A DNA stretch of 64,000 bases from Anaeromyxobacter paludicola. GTDB lineage: Bacteria > Myxococcota > Myxococcia > Myxococcales > Anaeromyxobacteraceae. The stretch is from positions 3,162,001-3,226,000 of the forward strand of contig NZ_AP025592.1 in assembly GCF_023169965.1 (NCBI RefSeq), written 5' to 3'. Positions 27,137-36,225 of this stretch are shown here, in pieces (position 1 is the first letter of the stretch; every line of letters starts with the position of its first letter). Under the pieces are notes generated by a model, which did no database searches, was not told where the DNA came from, and worked only from the letters and a program-made list of their open reading frames with translations. The position numbers and the translations under genes are program-made.

Positions 27137-28540
27137 CTACCCGGCGAGCTTGGCCGCCGAGGCGGAGGCGGCCGCGGCGCTCGCGGCGGCCGGCTCGGCC
27201 CGGCGCGGCAGGAGCAGCGTGAAGGCGCTGCCCTGGCCGGGGGTGGAGGCCACGGTCACCTCGCCCCCGTGCGCCTCGGCGAAGCTCTTCACGATCGAGA
27301 GGCCGAGCCCCACGCCGCCGTGCTCGCGGGTGGAGGAGCCGTCCACCTGGTAGAAGGTGTCGAAGATCTTCTTCAGGTGCTCGGGGGCGATGCCGATGCC
27401 GGTGTCGCGGACCTCGAGCGCCACCCGCTCGGCCCCGTGCGGCCGGGCCGAGAGCGTCACCGCGCCGCCGGCCGGCGTGAACTTCACCGCGTTGAAGGCC
27501 AGGTTGACGAGCGCCTGGCGCACCTTCTCGCGGTCGCAGCGGACCTCGGGCAGGGCCGGGTCCACCTCGCAGGAGAGCGTGAGCCCCTTCTTGAGCGCCG
27601 CCGGGCGGACGGTGTCGCAGGCGTCGCGGAGCACCTGCGAGAGGTCCACGTCGGAGAGGAGCACCCGCACCCGGCCGGCCTCGATCTTGGTGATGTCGAG
27701 GATCGAGGTGATGAGGTGGAGCAGGTTCTCGCCCTTCTCCATGATGATGGAGACGTACTCGCGCTGCTCGCCGGTGAGCGCGCCGCCCATGCCGTCGAGC
27801 ATCATCTCGGAGTAGCCGATGACGCTCGTGAGCGGCGTCCGCAGCTCGTGGCTCACGGTGGCGAGGAAGTTCGACTTGAGCCGGTCGAGCTCCTTGAGCT
27901 TCTCGTAGCTGTCCTCGAGGGCGCGGCTCTTGTCCTGCAGCTCGCGGAAGGACTCCTGCACCGCCTCGATGTGCAGCCGGGCGGTGAGCAGGTTCTTGTG
28001 CCCGCTGAAGACCAGCACGTCGAGGAGGTCGCCGAAGTGCTTCACCACCCGCTCGGCGGCCGCCTTGGGCACGCGCCGGATCTGGCGCTGGTAGCGGTCG
28101 GCGAGGGCGGGGTCGAAGCCGGGCGAGAGCCCCGCGAGGCTCCGCGGCAGCTCGACGAGGTCGTCGGGCACGAACGGGCCGAAGACGATCCGGCCGAGGG
28201 TGTCGCCCTCGTAGAGCACCGGCAGCACGGCGTAGCGGCAGCCGGAGAAGCAGTCGAAGCGCTGCGGGACCGGCTCGTCGGGCAGCGGATCGTTCTTCAC
28301 CCGGCCCACGGTGGCGATGCAGCGGGCGCGCCCCTCCGGCTGCTGCCAGAGGTAGCCGCAGAAGTCGGCGTTGCCGACGGCCACGTCCACGAGCTTCTCG
28401 CCGCGCGAGTCGAACACCTTCACGCCGACGCGGTAGAGCTCGGCGAAGGAGCGGCAGACGTCGGCGAACGCCCGCAGGTCGAGCAGGTCGCCGAGCAGCA
28501 CCTCCTGCTGCAGGGCCGACGGCGGCAGCGTGGCGCTCAC
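27137..28540 (-). CDS. PocR-domain histidine kinase
   Basis: This 467-residue cytosolic kinase carries a PocR-type ligand-binding domain at about residues 15-180. It contains DLRAFADVCRSFAELYRVGV, a Cys in FCGYLWQQPEGRARCI, and the paired Cys in RFDCFSGCRYAVLPV. HisKA follows with FLATVSHELRTPLTSVIGYSEM, then HATPase_c with NLAFNAVKFTPAGG, DTGIGI and GVGLGLSIVKSF. PocR domains bind small hydrocarbon derivatives or cofactors; the clustered cysteines could alternatively bind a metal. GTG 28540 overlaps the stop of the MglA-like gene by GTGA, so the GTPase and kinase are coupled. The Ala-rich C-terminal tail is unremarkable. Confidence 0.92.
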   Translation of the reverse strand: MSATLPPSALQQEVLLGDLLDLRAFADVCRSFAELYRVGVKVFDSRGEKLVDVAVGNADFCGYLWQQPEGRARCIATVGRVKNDPLPDEPVPQRFDCFSGCRYAVLPVLYEGDTLGRIVFGPFVPDDLVELPRSLAGLSPGFDPALADRYQRQIRRVPKAAAERVVKHFGDLLDVLVFSGHKNLLTARLHIEAVQESFRELQDKSRALEDSYEKLKELDRLKSNFLATVSHELRTPLTSVIGYSEMMLDGMGGALTGEQREYVSIIMEKGENLLHLITSILDITKIEAGRVRVLLSDVDLSQVLRDACDTVRPAALKKGLTLSCEVDPALPEVRCDREKVRQALVNLAFNAVKFTPAGGAVTLSARPHGAERVALEVRDTGIGIAPEHLKKIFDTFYQVDGSSTREHGGVGLGLSIVKSFAEAHGGEVTVASTPGQGSAFTLLLPRRAEPAAASAAAASASAAKLAG

Positions 28541-29226
28541 GGGGCGGCCCTCGTGAAGCGGGTGCCGGTGAGGTCCACCTGCGCGAAGATCCGGCCCAGG
28601 AACTCGCGCTCCTCGATGCGGAAGGAGCGGGCGAGGCCGATCCGCCCGTCGAGGCTGCGGTAGAGCGCGGCGAGCAGCGTGTGCAGCGTCTCGATGACCC
28701 CCTCGCCACGGAGGGCCACCGCCGGGACCACCGGGGCCGGCGCGAGGGCGCGCAGGTCGGCGTAGTCCTCGGGCGCGGTGCGCACGTCGGGCAGGTCGCA
28801 CTTGTTGGCCTGGATGACGATGGGCAGCGAGCGCGGATCGAGGCCGTTCGCCTGCAGGTTCCGGAGCATGTCCTTCCAGTAGGCGGCGGTGACCGCCTGC
28901 TCGGAGCGGCGGGCGTCGGCGATGAAGGCCACGCCGTCGGAGCCCTGCAGGACGATGCGCCGGGTGGACTCGTGCATCACCTGGCCCGGCACCGTGAAGA
29001 GCTTGATCTTCACCTTCACGCCGGCCGCGCTCTTGAAGAAGACCGGCATCATGTCGAAGAACAGGGTCCGGTCGTCCTTGGTGTCGAGCGTCATGAGCCG
29101 CCCGCGCACCTTGGGATCGATCTTCTGGAAGAGCGCCTGGAGGTTGGTCGTCTTACCGGAGAGACCCGGGCCGTAGTAGACGACCTTCAGCGAGAGCTCG
29201 CGCGATTCCGGATTGAGCTGGACCAT
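28537..29226 (-). CDS. MglA/SofG-like small Ras-family GTPase
   Basis: The protein has 229 residues from ATG 29226; an in-frame ATG at 29250 adds eight residues. P-loop GPGLSGKTT is at residues 19-27. The G3 region reads FTVPGQVMHEST in place of the usual DxxG, a hallmark of MglA-type GTPases, and G4 reads QANKCDLPD. The extra C-terminal helices (about 195-229) make it longer than Myxococcus MglA (195). MglA controls front-rear polarity and motility. No MglB/RomR-like GAP or GEF is adjacent, so this is a second, MglA-like, family member of unknown output. It is coupled to a PocR kinase by a 4-base overlap. Confidence 0.9.
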   Translation of the reverse strand: MVQLNPESRELSLKVVYYGPGLSGKTTNLQALFQKIDPKVRGRLMTLDTKDDRTLFFDMMPVFFKSAAGVKVKIKLFTVPGQVMHESTRRIVLQGSDGVAFIADARRSEQAVTAAYWKDMLRNLQANGLDPRSLPIVIQANKCDLPDVRTAPEDYADLRALAPAPVVPAVALRGEGVIETLHTLLAALYRSLDGRIGLARSFRIEEREFLGRIFAQVDLTGTRFTRAAP

Positions 29227-29828
29227 GTGGGCAGTTTTCGAGCTTAGCATCGGGCCGTGGGTTGACCCAATTTCGCTGGGGCATCTGGCCCACTCCGCGC
29301 AGGGCCTGGGTGCTGTCGCCCGGCCGATCGCACGCTCGCTCGCTGGCGATCAGGTGGGGGCCGGTCCGCGGGTGTCGGGCGGAGTGGGGCGATCTGTCCC
29401 CCACCCCGAGGGGCCACCGCGGCCGTCGCGAGTCGGGCGCCACCCGGGATCGATATCGACGGCCGGCGGCCTTCTCCGTCGCCCGGGCCGGCGCGCGGCG
29501 CCAGGCCCCGCGGCCGAGGCCCGGTGCCGGAGCAGGTGCCGGAGGTGACCGATCCGGCTGGGAGCGCGGGCACATAAGGGTTCCCCAGGCGGTCCGGATG
29601 GTGCCTCCGAAAGGGGGACCCGGTCAGTCCGCGTCCATCCGCCCATTGCCCTACAGCGGATCTCCGGCACCGACCTCGCCGCCGGACGGGGCTTCGACAA
29701 CCCCCTGATTTCGATCGAGGTTCCTCCGCTCCACCCGAACGCCCCCGCCCGGCGGCGCCTCGCCCGATGGGGTGTGGCACCGCACGTGCAGTCGGGTGCC
29801 GGCTCGGGGGATAGGGAGAGCAGGTTCC
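29227..29828. other. Long non-coding gap with three decamer copies
   Basis: About 600 bases between the MglA-like gene (minus) and a kinase gene (plus) hold no gene I can support. Exact copies of the decamer GGTGCCGGAG lie at 29523-29532 and 29535-29544, and of its reverse CTCCGGCACC at 29662-29671. Near the MglA start the minus strand has TTGGGT and, 18 bases on, TAAGCT with a TG extension, a weak promoter candidate. TGGGTTGACCCA around 29272 is a 12-base palindrome that could be an operator. The remainder is G/C-rich sequence without open frames of clear coding character. Confidence 0.5.
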
Positions 29829-31607
29829 TTGATCCAGCAAGTGCCAGAAGCGACGGCCACGAGCGGTGACGACCAGCGGGCGGAGGCGGACCTCAGGGAC
29901 CGCCTCCAATGGATGCTGCGTCTCCGGTGGCTCATCGTGCCGGTCTTCGTCGCGGTCGATCTCGCGAGCACCCTCCTCACCAACCAGGGCGCGCCCTGGA
30001 CGGCGCTCGGCTTCGGCGCCGGCCTGCTGCTCCTGAACGCCGCCTACTCCGCCTTCCTCTCCCGCCGGATCCCGCTCGCCTGGCTGCTCCGGATGGCCCG
30101 CTTCGAGTCGGCCCTGGTGGTCTCGGTGCCGGTGCTGGTGGTGCTGCTCCACCGCGACCCGCGCAACGCGCTGCGCTACGGCGTGCTGGTGGGCGTGGTG
30201 GGCGCCGCGGCGGTGCTGCCGCGCACCATCGAGGTGGCGGTGGTCGGGATCTGGGCCATCGCCTCGCTCGTGATCGCCGACGTCGTCGCCATGGGCTTCG
30301 ACCCCGCGCTGCTGTCGCACGACACGGTGGCGCGCTGGGCCATGGAGAGCGGCATCATCGCCACGGTCGGCATCATCGCCGCCTACCTCCACGGCAGCCG
30401 CGAGCTCAGCGCCGAGCGGCTGCGCATCACGAGCGAGGCCGCCGACCGCGCCCGCTCGGAGTGGGAGGCCACGGTGGACCTCCTGCACGAGGCGGTGGTG
30501 GTGAGCGACCTCGGCGGCGCGGTGATCCGCTGCAACCGGGCCTTCGCGAAGCTCCTGGGCGCGCGCCCGCACGAGCTCGCCGGCCGGCTCCTGCCGCAGA
30601 TCCTCGAGGGCCACCCGCCCCGCTGGTACGAGGGGAAGACCGACGGCATCATCGAGGTGGAGGACACCGTCTTCGACTCGCTCTTCGAGATCACCACCAC
30701 CCGGACCGGCGACCGGCTGGTGCGCGTGATCCGCGACGTGGGCGAGCTGCGGCGGCTCTACACCCGCCTCGTCCAGGCCGACAAGCTGGCGGCGGTGGGC
30801 GTGCTCGCGTCGAGCGTGGCGCACGAGATCAACAACCCGACCGCCTTCGTCACCTCCAACCTGGAGGAGCTCGGGCGCTACCTCGGGGCCTACGAGAGCG
30901 GCCTCGCCGAGCTGGCCGAGGCGAGCCTCGCCGCCGGGGCCGCCGAGCGCGCCAGCCTGGTGCTGCAGCGGCCGGAGATGGTCTTCGCGCGGCGCGAGGC
31001 GGCGAGCGCGGTGACGGAGAGCCTGCAGGGGATGGAGCGGATCCGGCAGGTGGTGTCCACCCTCCGCTCGGCGGCCCGGCGCGACCAGGCCGGCGAGCCG
31101 GCCTCCGCGGTGTCGCTCGGCGAGGTGGTGGACACGGTGGTGCGCACCGCCTCGCAGGACCTCCGGGCCGCGGCGGCGAAGGTCGATCTCGCCGAGGGGA
31201 TCGAGGTGCTCGGGCACCGCGGCGAGCTCGTGGACGTGGTGCTCAACCTCGTGGTGAACGCCATCCAGGCGCGCGACGAGGTCCGGCCGAACCGGATCGA
31301 GGTCCTGCTCCGCCGCGAGGGGAGCCAGGCCGTGATCCAGGTCGCGGACACCGGCAAGGGGATCGCGCCGCAGCACCTGAAGCGGCTCTTCGAGCCGTTC
31401 TTCACCACCAAGCCGGCCGGCCAGGGCACCGGCCTCGGCCTCTCGCTGGCGCGGAACATCGTGCTGGCGCACGGCGGCTCCATCGACGTCGAGAGCGAGG
31501 TGGACGTGGGCACCACGTTCACGGTCCGCCTGCCGCTGCTCGAGGCCGACGCGGAGCTGGCGCAGGTCGAGACGCTGCGTCCCCGCGGGCAGCGGGCGCA
31601 CCCGTAG
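29829..31607 (+). CDS. Membrane-anchored PAS sensor histidine kinase
   Basis: The protein has 592 residues if started at TTG 29829, which has GGGAG 10 bases upstream. An earlier GTG at 29772 lies in the same frame but is not supported by a site. Five or six hydrophobic helices span residues 20-190. A PAS domain follows (about 215-310, with ATVDLLHEAVVVSDLGGAVIRCNRAFA). HisKA reads SSVAHEINNPTAFVTSN. HATPase_c has NLVVNAIQARDE, DTGKGI and GTGLGLSLARNIV. There is no response regulator beside it. The C-terminus ends divergently with no terminator, 3 bases from the helicase stop on the other strand. Confidence 0.92.
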   Translation: MIQQVPEATATSGDDQRAEADLRDRLQWMLRLRWLIVPVFVAVDLASTLLTNQGAPWTALGFGAGLLLLNAAYSAFLSRRIPLAWLLRMARFESALVVSVPVLVVLLHRDPRNALRYGVLVGVVGAAAVLPRTIEVAVVGIWAIASLVIADVVAMGFDPALLSHDTVARWAMESGIIATVGIIAAYLHGSRELSAERLRITSEAADRARSEWEATVDLLHEAVVVSDLGGAVIRCNRAFAKLLGARPHELAGRLLPQILEGHPPRWYEGKTDGIIEVEDTVFDSLFEITTTRTGDRLVRVIRDVGELRRLYTRLVQADKLAAVGVLASSVAHEINNPTAFVTSNLEELGRYLGAYESGLAELAEASLAAGAAERASLVLQRPEMVFARREAASAVTESLQGMERIRQVVSTLRSAARRDQAGEPASAVSLGEVVDTVVRTASQDLRAAAAKVDLAEGIEVLGHRGELVDVVLNLVVNAIQARDEVRPNRIEVLLRREGSQAVIQVADTGKGIAPQHLKRLFEPFFTTKPAGQGTGLGLSLARNIVLAHGGSIDVESEVDVGTTFTVRLPLLEADAELAQVETLRPRGQRAHP

Positions 31608-31610
31608 CCG

Positions 31611-33614
31611 CTACCCCGCCTCCCACCAGCGCCGGGCGTCGGCGATGGTGCGCAGGAGCGGCGCCGGCGGCAGCGAGGCCAGGAAGGACCGGCCGTAGCC
31701 CTTGGTGAGCAGCCGCCGGTCGAGGATGGCGACGATGCCGCGGTCGGCGGCGCTGCGGATGAGCCGGCCGAACCCCTGCCGCAGCGAGAGCGCGGCCGCC
31801 GGCACCTGCAGCTCCGAGAAGCCGTCGCGCCCCTCCTGCGCCAGCGCCTCGAGCCGCGCCTGCACCACCGGGTCGCCCGGCGGCGCGAAGGGGAGCTTGT
31901 CGATGACCACGAGCGACAGCGCCTCCCCGGGCACGTCCACGCCCTCCCAGAAGCTCTGGGTGGCGAAGAGCACCGAGGGCTCGGCGCGGAACTGCGCCAC
32001 CAGCCGGTGCTTGGGCAGCTCGCCCTGCAGGAGCAGCCGGTACGGCAGGTGCCGGCAGGCCTCGCGGAGCTGGCGCATGGCGCGCGAGCTGGTGCAGAGC
32101 ACGAAGGCCCTCCCGCCGGTGATGGCGGTGAGCTCCTCGATGGCGCGCGCCGAGGCCTCGCCGAAGGCCGGGCTCGCCGGCTCCGGCAGGTCCTGCGGCA
32201 CCACCAGCGCCGCCTGCCGCCGGTAGTCGAACGGCCCGGGGTAGCGCGCCTCCTCCACCTCGAACTCGGGCGCGAGCCCCACCTGCCGGCGGAAGAAGTC
32301 GAACCGCCCCTGGGCCGCCAGGGTGGCGCTCGTGAAGACCACGGTGTCCACCCGCCGGTAGAGCCGGTCCACCAGCTCCTCGGCCACGTCGATGGGGGCG
32401 GCGCGCAGGAAGGCGCCGCGGCCGCGCAGCTCGCCGAAGTAGACCCGGCTCCGCTCGTTGAGCGCGGTGACCGCCCCGAGCTCGACCCGCAGCTCGGCCG
32501 CCCGCCGGGCCAGCTGCACCAGCGCCGGCGCCTCGGCCTCGGCGAGGAGCCCCCGGAGCTCCTCGAGCGCGCCGTCGAGCCGCTGCTGCTCGCCCGCGAG
32601 CGGCTCCAGGATGGCCTCCGAGAGCGGGACGCGCAGGTCCTCCTCCGGGCGGGCGCCGGCGCGGCCGCGGGCCGGGAAGGCGCGCTGGGCGCGGCCGCCG
32701 GCGGCCCGGAGCCGCTCGGCGAGCGCGGCGAAGAACCGCTCGCCGGCGTGCAGGATGCCGGCGGTCTGCTCCTTCATCATCGCCGCGAGGTCGGGCCGGT
32801 CGCCGACGGCGCGGCCGGCGTCCCGGCAGAGCTCCTCCACGCGATAGGAGGAGACCTGCAGCCCGAAGTACTCGGTGGCGGTCTCCTCGAGCGCGTGCGC
32901 CTCGTCGAAGACCACCGCGTCGTAGGCCGGGAGCACCTCCACGCCGGCGCGCGAGGTCCGCATGGCGAGATCGGCGAAGAAGAGGTGGTGGTTCACGAGC
33001 ACCACGTCGGCCTGGCCGGCGAGGGCGCGGGCGCGGGTGACGAAGCAGTCCTCATAGCGGTCGCAGTCGCGGCCGAGGCAGGTCTCGCCGGTGGCGGAGA
33101 GCTCGCGCCAGGCGCCGTACTGGTCGGGGAGGTCGAGCTCGCTCCGATCGCCGGTCTCGGTGCGCCGCGCCCAGGCGGCGATGATGGGCCAGTGGGCCGC
33201 CTCCTCGCGCGCGGGGAAGGTGGGCGCGCGGGCGAACTTCTCGTAGCGGGCGAGGCAGAGGTAGTTGGCCCGGCCCTTCAGGTAGGCGGCGGAGAGCTCG
33301 AGCCCGCAGTGGCGCTGCAGGAGCGGCAGGTCCTTGAACCAGATCTGCTCCTGGAGCGTCTTGGTCGCCGTGGAGACCACCACCTTGCGGCCCGAGAGCA
33401 CCGCCGGGACGAGGTAGGCGAGGGTCTTGCCGGTCCCGGTGCCGGCCTCGGCGATGAGGTAGCGCCGCCGGGAGAGCGCGTCGGCCACGGCGTGGGCCAT
33501 GGCGAGCTGGTCGGCGCGCTCCTCGTAGCCCGGGAGGGCGCGGGCGAGCGCGCCGCCCTGGCCGAGGAGGGCGGTGACGGGGTCCTGGGCGGCGGGGTCG
33601 AGCGGGGACGGCAC
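31611..33614 (-). CDS. DinG/XPD-type ATP-dependent DNA helicase
   Basis: This 667-residue superfamily 2 helicase has Walker A AEAGTGTGKT (residues 56-64), DEAH box in VFDEAHALEE near residue 234, and conserved motifs FVLCTSSRAM and later QGFGRLIRS. Four cysteines (120, 179, 184 and 190) in the insert after Walker A are placed like the iron-sulphur cluster ligands of DinG/XPD. The family unwinds 5'-to-3' and resolves D-loops, R-loops and G-quadruplexes, which may be useful in such a G-rich genome. There is no exonuclease domain. It is convergent with the kinase gene, with stops 3 bases apart. Confidence 0.93.
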   Translation of the reverse strand: MPSPLDPAAQDPVTALLGQGGALARALPGYEERADQLAMAHAVADALSRRRYLIAEAGTGTGKTLAYLVPAVLSGRKVVVSTATKTLQEQIWFKDLPLLQRHCGLELSAAYLKGRANYLCLARYEKFARAPTFPAREEAAHWPIIAAWARRTETGDRSELDLPDQYGAWRELSATGETCLGRDCDRYEDCFVTRARALAGQADVVLVNHHLFFADLAMRTSRAGVEVLPAYDAVVFDEAHALEETATEYFGLQVSSYRVEELCRDAGRAVGDRPDLAAMMKEQTAGILHAGERFFAALAERLRAAGGRAQRAFPARGRAGARPEEDLRVPLSEAILEPLAGEQQRLDGALEELRGLLAEAEAPALVQLARRAAELRVELGAVTALNERSRVYFGELRGRGAFLRAAPIDVAEELVDRLYRRVDTVVFTSATLAAQGRFDFFRRQVGLAPEFEVEEARYPGPFDYRRQAALVVPQDLPEPASPAFGEASARAIEELTAITGGRAFVLCTSSRAMRQLREACRHLPYRLLLQGELPKHRLVAQFRAEPSVLFATQSFWEGVDVPGEALSLVVIDKLPFAPPGDPVVQARLEALAQEGRDGFSELQVPAAALSLRQGFGRLIRSAADRGIVAILDRRLLTKGYGRSFLASLPPAPLLRTIADARRWWEAG

Positions 33615-33655
33615 GCCGAGGTTCTAGCACGGGACGCGGACCGGGCTTCCTGGCG

Positions 33656-33816
33656 GCCCCTCCCCGGCTCTCCCCGCCCGGCGGGGAGGGAGCTCAACGA
33701 GGATTCCTCGCGCGCACCGCCTCGAGGAGCAGGAAGGCGGTCCGCTCGCCGCGACGGCGGCGGAGCGCAGAGAGGTTCCCCTCTCCCGCGACGGCGGGGG
33801 AGGGTCAGGGAGGGGG
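33656..33816. repeat. Paired C/G-rich hairpin repeat, intergenic copy 2
   Basis: The left module begins GCCCCTCCCCGGCTCTCCCCGCCCGGCGGGGAGGGAG (33656-33692). The right module starts GTTCCCCTCTCCCGC and ends GGGGGAGGGTCAGGGAGGGGG (33775-33816). It is the same two-part design as 4468-4591, with a longer unrelated spacer. It lies between the DinG helicase and site-2 protease genes and contains no coding sequence. The spacer includes ACCGCCTCGAGGAGCAGGAAG, not shared with the other copy. Confidence 0.8.
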
Positions 33817-33827
33817 CGCTCCGGGCG

Positions 33828-34769
33828 CTAGACCGCGATCGGCACCGGGATGAAGGTGGCGAGGAACAGCAGCAGCGACACCACCGCGAGCAGCTTGCGC
33901 CCCGGGCCGAGCGGCTCCTCGACCAGCGCCGGCGGGTGGCGCAGGCCCACGCCGAACAGGGTGATGAGCCACCAGATGAGCCAGTTCCAGGAGGCGAAGA
34001 TGCCGAAGCCGAGGAGCCCGAGGCTCACCGCCCGCGAGACCCAGAACGCGCCCCGGCGGCCGAGGAGCGCGTAGGTGACGTGGCCGCCGTCGAGCTGGCC
34101 GATGGGGATGAGGTTGAGCGTGGTGACGAAGAGCCCGAGCCAGGCGGCGAGCGCGACGGGGTGGAGGAAGACGTCGAAGCCGGGCGCGAGCGCGCCCACC
34201 ACCAGCTTGGCCACCCCCCAGGTGACGAGGCTGTCCCCCATCATCTGGAGCCCGCCCCCGCCGCGGAGCTCCTGGTGCAGCCAGAGCGCGCGCAGGATCG
34301 CGAACGGCGAGCCGACGTTGGAGGCCTGCGCCGCCCCCTCCCCCACGGCCCGGATCTCGGAGTGCGCGAGCCCCCAGGCGAGGAGCGGCACCGCCACCAC
34401 GAAGCCGGCGATGGGCCCGGCCGCGCCGATGTCGATGACCGCCCGCCGCGTCGGCATGGCCGAGCGGATCCGGATCACCGCGCCGAAGGTGCCGAAGCCG
34501 AACGGGACCGGGATGAAGAAGGGGAGCGTCGAGTCCACCCCGTAGGCCCTGCCGAGCAGGTAGTGGCCCATCTCGTGGCAGACCAGGATGCCGAGGATGG
34601 CGGCGGCGAAGGGCAGCCCCCCGAGCACCACCTGCGCCACGGCGTTGCCGGCCTGCGGGAGCTCGCCGAGCTGCGCGCCCGCCCAGAGGGTGGTGACGGC
34701 GGTGGCCGCGAAGAGCGCGGCGTTCACGTACGGGAAGCGGGCGCGGCGGACCGCGGCGACGGCGTCCAT
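33828..34769 (-). CDS. Site-2 protease (M50 family) membrane metalloprotease
   Basis: This 313-residue intramembrane zinc protease has about six transmembrane helices. The zinc-binding HEMGH motif is at residues 65-69 and the third ligand lies in NLIPIGQLDGGHV (LDG at 226-228). These are the signature residues. It lacks the PDZ domain found in RseP-type enzymes, which places it in the more compact group. It probably clips membrane-anchored regulators or signal peptides, but the substrate is unknown. The 16-base spacing to the periplasmic-binding lipoprotein downstream suggests an operon. Confidence 0.92.
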   Translation of the reverse strand: MDAVAAVRRARFPYVNAALFAATAVTTLWAGAQLGELPQAGNAVAQVVLGGLPFAAAILGILVCHEMGHYLLGRAYGVDSTLPFFIPVPFGFGTFGAVIRIRSAMPTRRAVIDIGAAGPIAGFVVAVPLLAWGLAHSEIRAVGEGAAQASNVGSPFAILRALWLHQELRGGGGLQMMGDSLVTWGVAKLVVGALAPGFDVFLHPVALAAWLGLFVTTLNLIPIGQLDGGHVTYALLGRRGAFWVSRAVSLGLLGFGIFASWNWLIWWLITLFGVGLRHPPALVEEPLGPGRKLLAVVSLLLFLATFIPVPIAV

Positions 34770-34785
34770 CCTCGGGAGCCTAAGG

Positions 34786-36216
34786 CTACCCGGCGCCCGG
34801 CGCAGAAAGCTCTTGGGGCGTCAGCTCGCGCAGCTGGCCCTTCTCGGCGGTGAGGAAGAAGAGCTGCCGGACCGGCTCGCGGCGGGCGTCGAACCGGAGG
34901 TCGCCGGTGGCGCCCGGCCAGGGGCGTCCGGAGGTGAGCTGGGCCCGCACCGCCTCGCGGTTCACCGCCCCGGCCTCGAGCGCGCCGCGCAGGAGCCCGG
35001 CGGCGTCGAAGGCGGAGGCCTCGAGGATGGTGGGCGGGTGCTGGTACTGCTTCTCGAAGGCCTCCACGAACCGCCGCGTCGCCGGCCGCTGCGAGCCGGC
35101 GAAGAAGCCGTCCACGAAGACCGCGCACTCGACGTAGCGCGACGCCTTCGCCACCAGGGCCGGATCGTCCCAGCCGTTCGCGCCGAGGAGCTGCACCGCG
35201 CGCGCGTCGGGCTGGTTCGTCGCCTTGCGGAAGCGCTCCAGGGCCGGCTCGTCGCAGGTGAGGGTCATCACGTCCTCGACGGCGAGGGCCGGGGCGAGCA
35301 GCGCCACGTTCTTCGCGAAGTCGGGGATGAAGACCGCGTCGAAGGTGATGATGGGGGGCAGCTCCTTGCGCAGCTTCTCCAGCGCCTTCTTGCGGCGGAA
35401 GGGGTCCTTCTCGTTCTTCTGGATCTCCTGGGCGGCCTTCCGGTAGTCGGCCCGGCGCTCGAGGCTCGACTTGCCCACGAGGTCGCGCACCATCGGCGAG
35501 AAGGTGGTCCGGTCGGCCTCGTAGGGGACCGAGCTCGACACCTCGGCGCCGCGCGCGGCGACCGCGCCGGCGAAGCTGCCGGCGAGCTCCTGGCCGTAGC
35601 TCGTCTCGGGGTAGAGCGTGGCGAAGCGCTTCAGCCCGCGGCGGGCGACGGCGAAGTCGGCGAGCGCGGCCGTCTGGGCCTCCGCCGTGAGCATGTTGCG
35701 GAAGACGAAGGCGCCGGCCTGCGTGACCCCGTCCACCTTGGAGAGCGAGATGAACGGCACGCCCTCGGCCTGGGCCGCCTGCGCGGCGGCCATCGCCTCG
35801 GCGTTGGTGACGCCGCCCACGGCGGCGATGACCTGGTCCTCGCGGGCGAGCTGCGCCAGGGCCTGGGCCGCGCCGCCCGGCTCGCCGCGCGTGTCGCGCT
35901 TCACGAGCTGGTAGGGCGTGTCGGCGAGCGCGAGCTCGAGCCCGGCGACGATCGCGTCGCCCCAGGCCTTGTAGCGGCCGGAGAGCGGCACGGCGACGCC
36001 GATGGAGGCGGTGGCGAGCGCGCCCGGGGGCGGGACGACCTGGGCGCCCTGGCCGGGGAGCGGCGGGAGGGGCCGCGCCGCGCCGGGGCCGGCGCCGGTG
36101 CCGCCGCGCGCGGGCGCCGACTGCTGCGGGGTGGCGCCGCCCTCCTCGTCGCCCTCCGGCACGCGCTTCACGCAGGCGAGGAGGACCAGCGAGACCGCCA
36201 CCAGGTAATGTGACAT
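34786..36216 (-). CDS. Periplasmic-binding-protein-fold lipoprotein (LivJ/LpoA-like)
   Basis: This 476-residue predicted lipoprotein has an N-terminus MSHYLVAVSLVLLACVKR with lipobox LLAC (Cys near 15). A Pro/Gly-rich linker spans about residues 20-65. The rest is a type-I periplasmic-binding fold (SIGVAVPLSGRYKAWGDAIVAGLELAL, AVGGVTNAEAMAAAQ, ITFDAVFIPDFAKNVALLAP, LEASAFDAAGLLRGAL). Homologues act as branched-chain amino-acid binding proteins or as penicillin-binding-protein activators (LpoA). No transporter permease is adjacent, which favours a non-transport, cell-wall-linked role, but this is inference. It is 9 bases downstream of dnaJ. Confidence 0.85.
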   Translation of the reverse strand: MSHYLVAVSLVLLACVKRVPEGDEEGGATPQQSAPARGGTGAGPGAARPLPPLPGQGAQVVPPPGALATASIGVAVPLSGRYKAWGDAIVAGLELALADTPYQLVKRDTRGEPGGAAQALAQLAREDQVIAAVGGVTNAEAMAAAQAAQAEGVPFISLSKVDGVTQAGAFVFRNMLTAEAQTAALADFAVARRGLKRFATLYPETSYGQELAGSFAGAVAARGAEVSSSVPYEADRTTFSPMVRDLVGKSSLERRADYRKAAQEIQKNEKDPFRRKKALEKLRKELPPIITFDAVFIPDFAKNVALLAPALAVEDVMTLTCDEPALERFRKATNQPDARAVQLLGANGWDDPALVAKASRYVECAVFVDGFFAGSQRPATRRFVEAFEKQYQHPPTILEASAFDAAGLLRGALEAGAVNREAVRAQLTSGRPWPGATGDLRFDARREPVRQLFFLTAEKGQLRELTPQELSAPGAG

Positions 36217-36225
36217 GGCGGTGTT

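Noticed and set aside
29227-29828. Possible small gene or RNA in the long gap
   Set aside because: Open frames there are Arg/Pro-rich with no start signals, and no stable RNA fold with a terminator could be read by eye.
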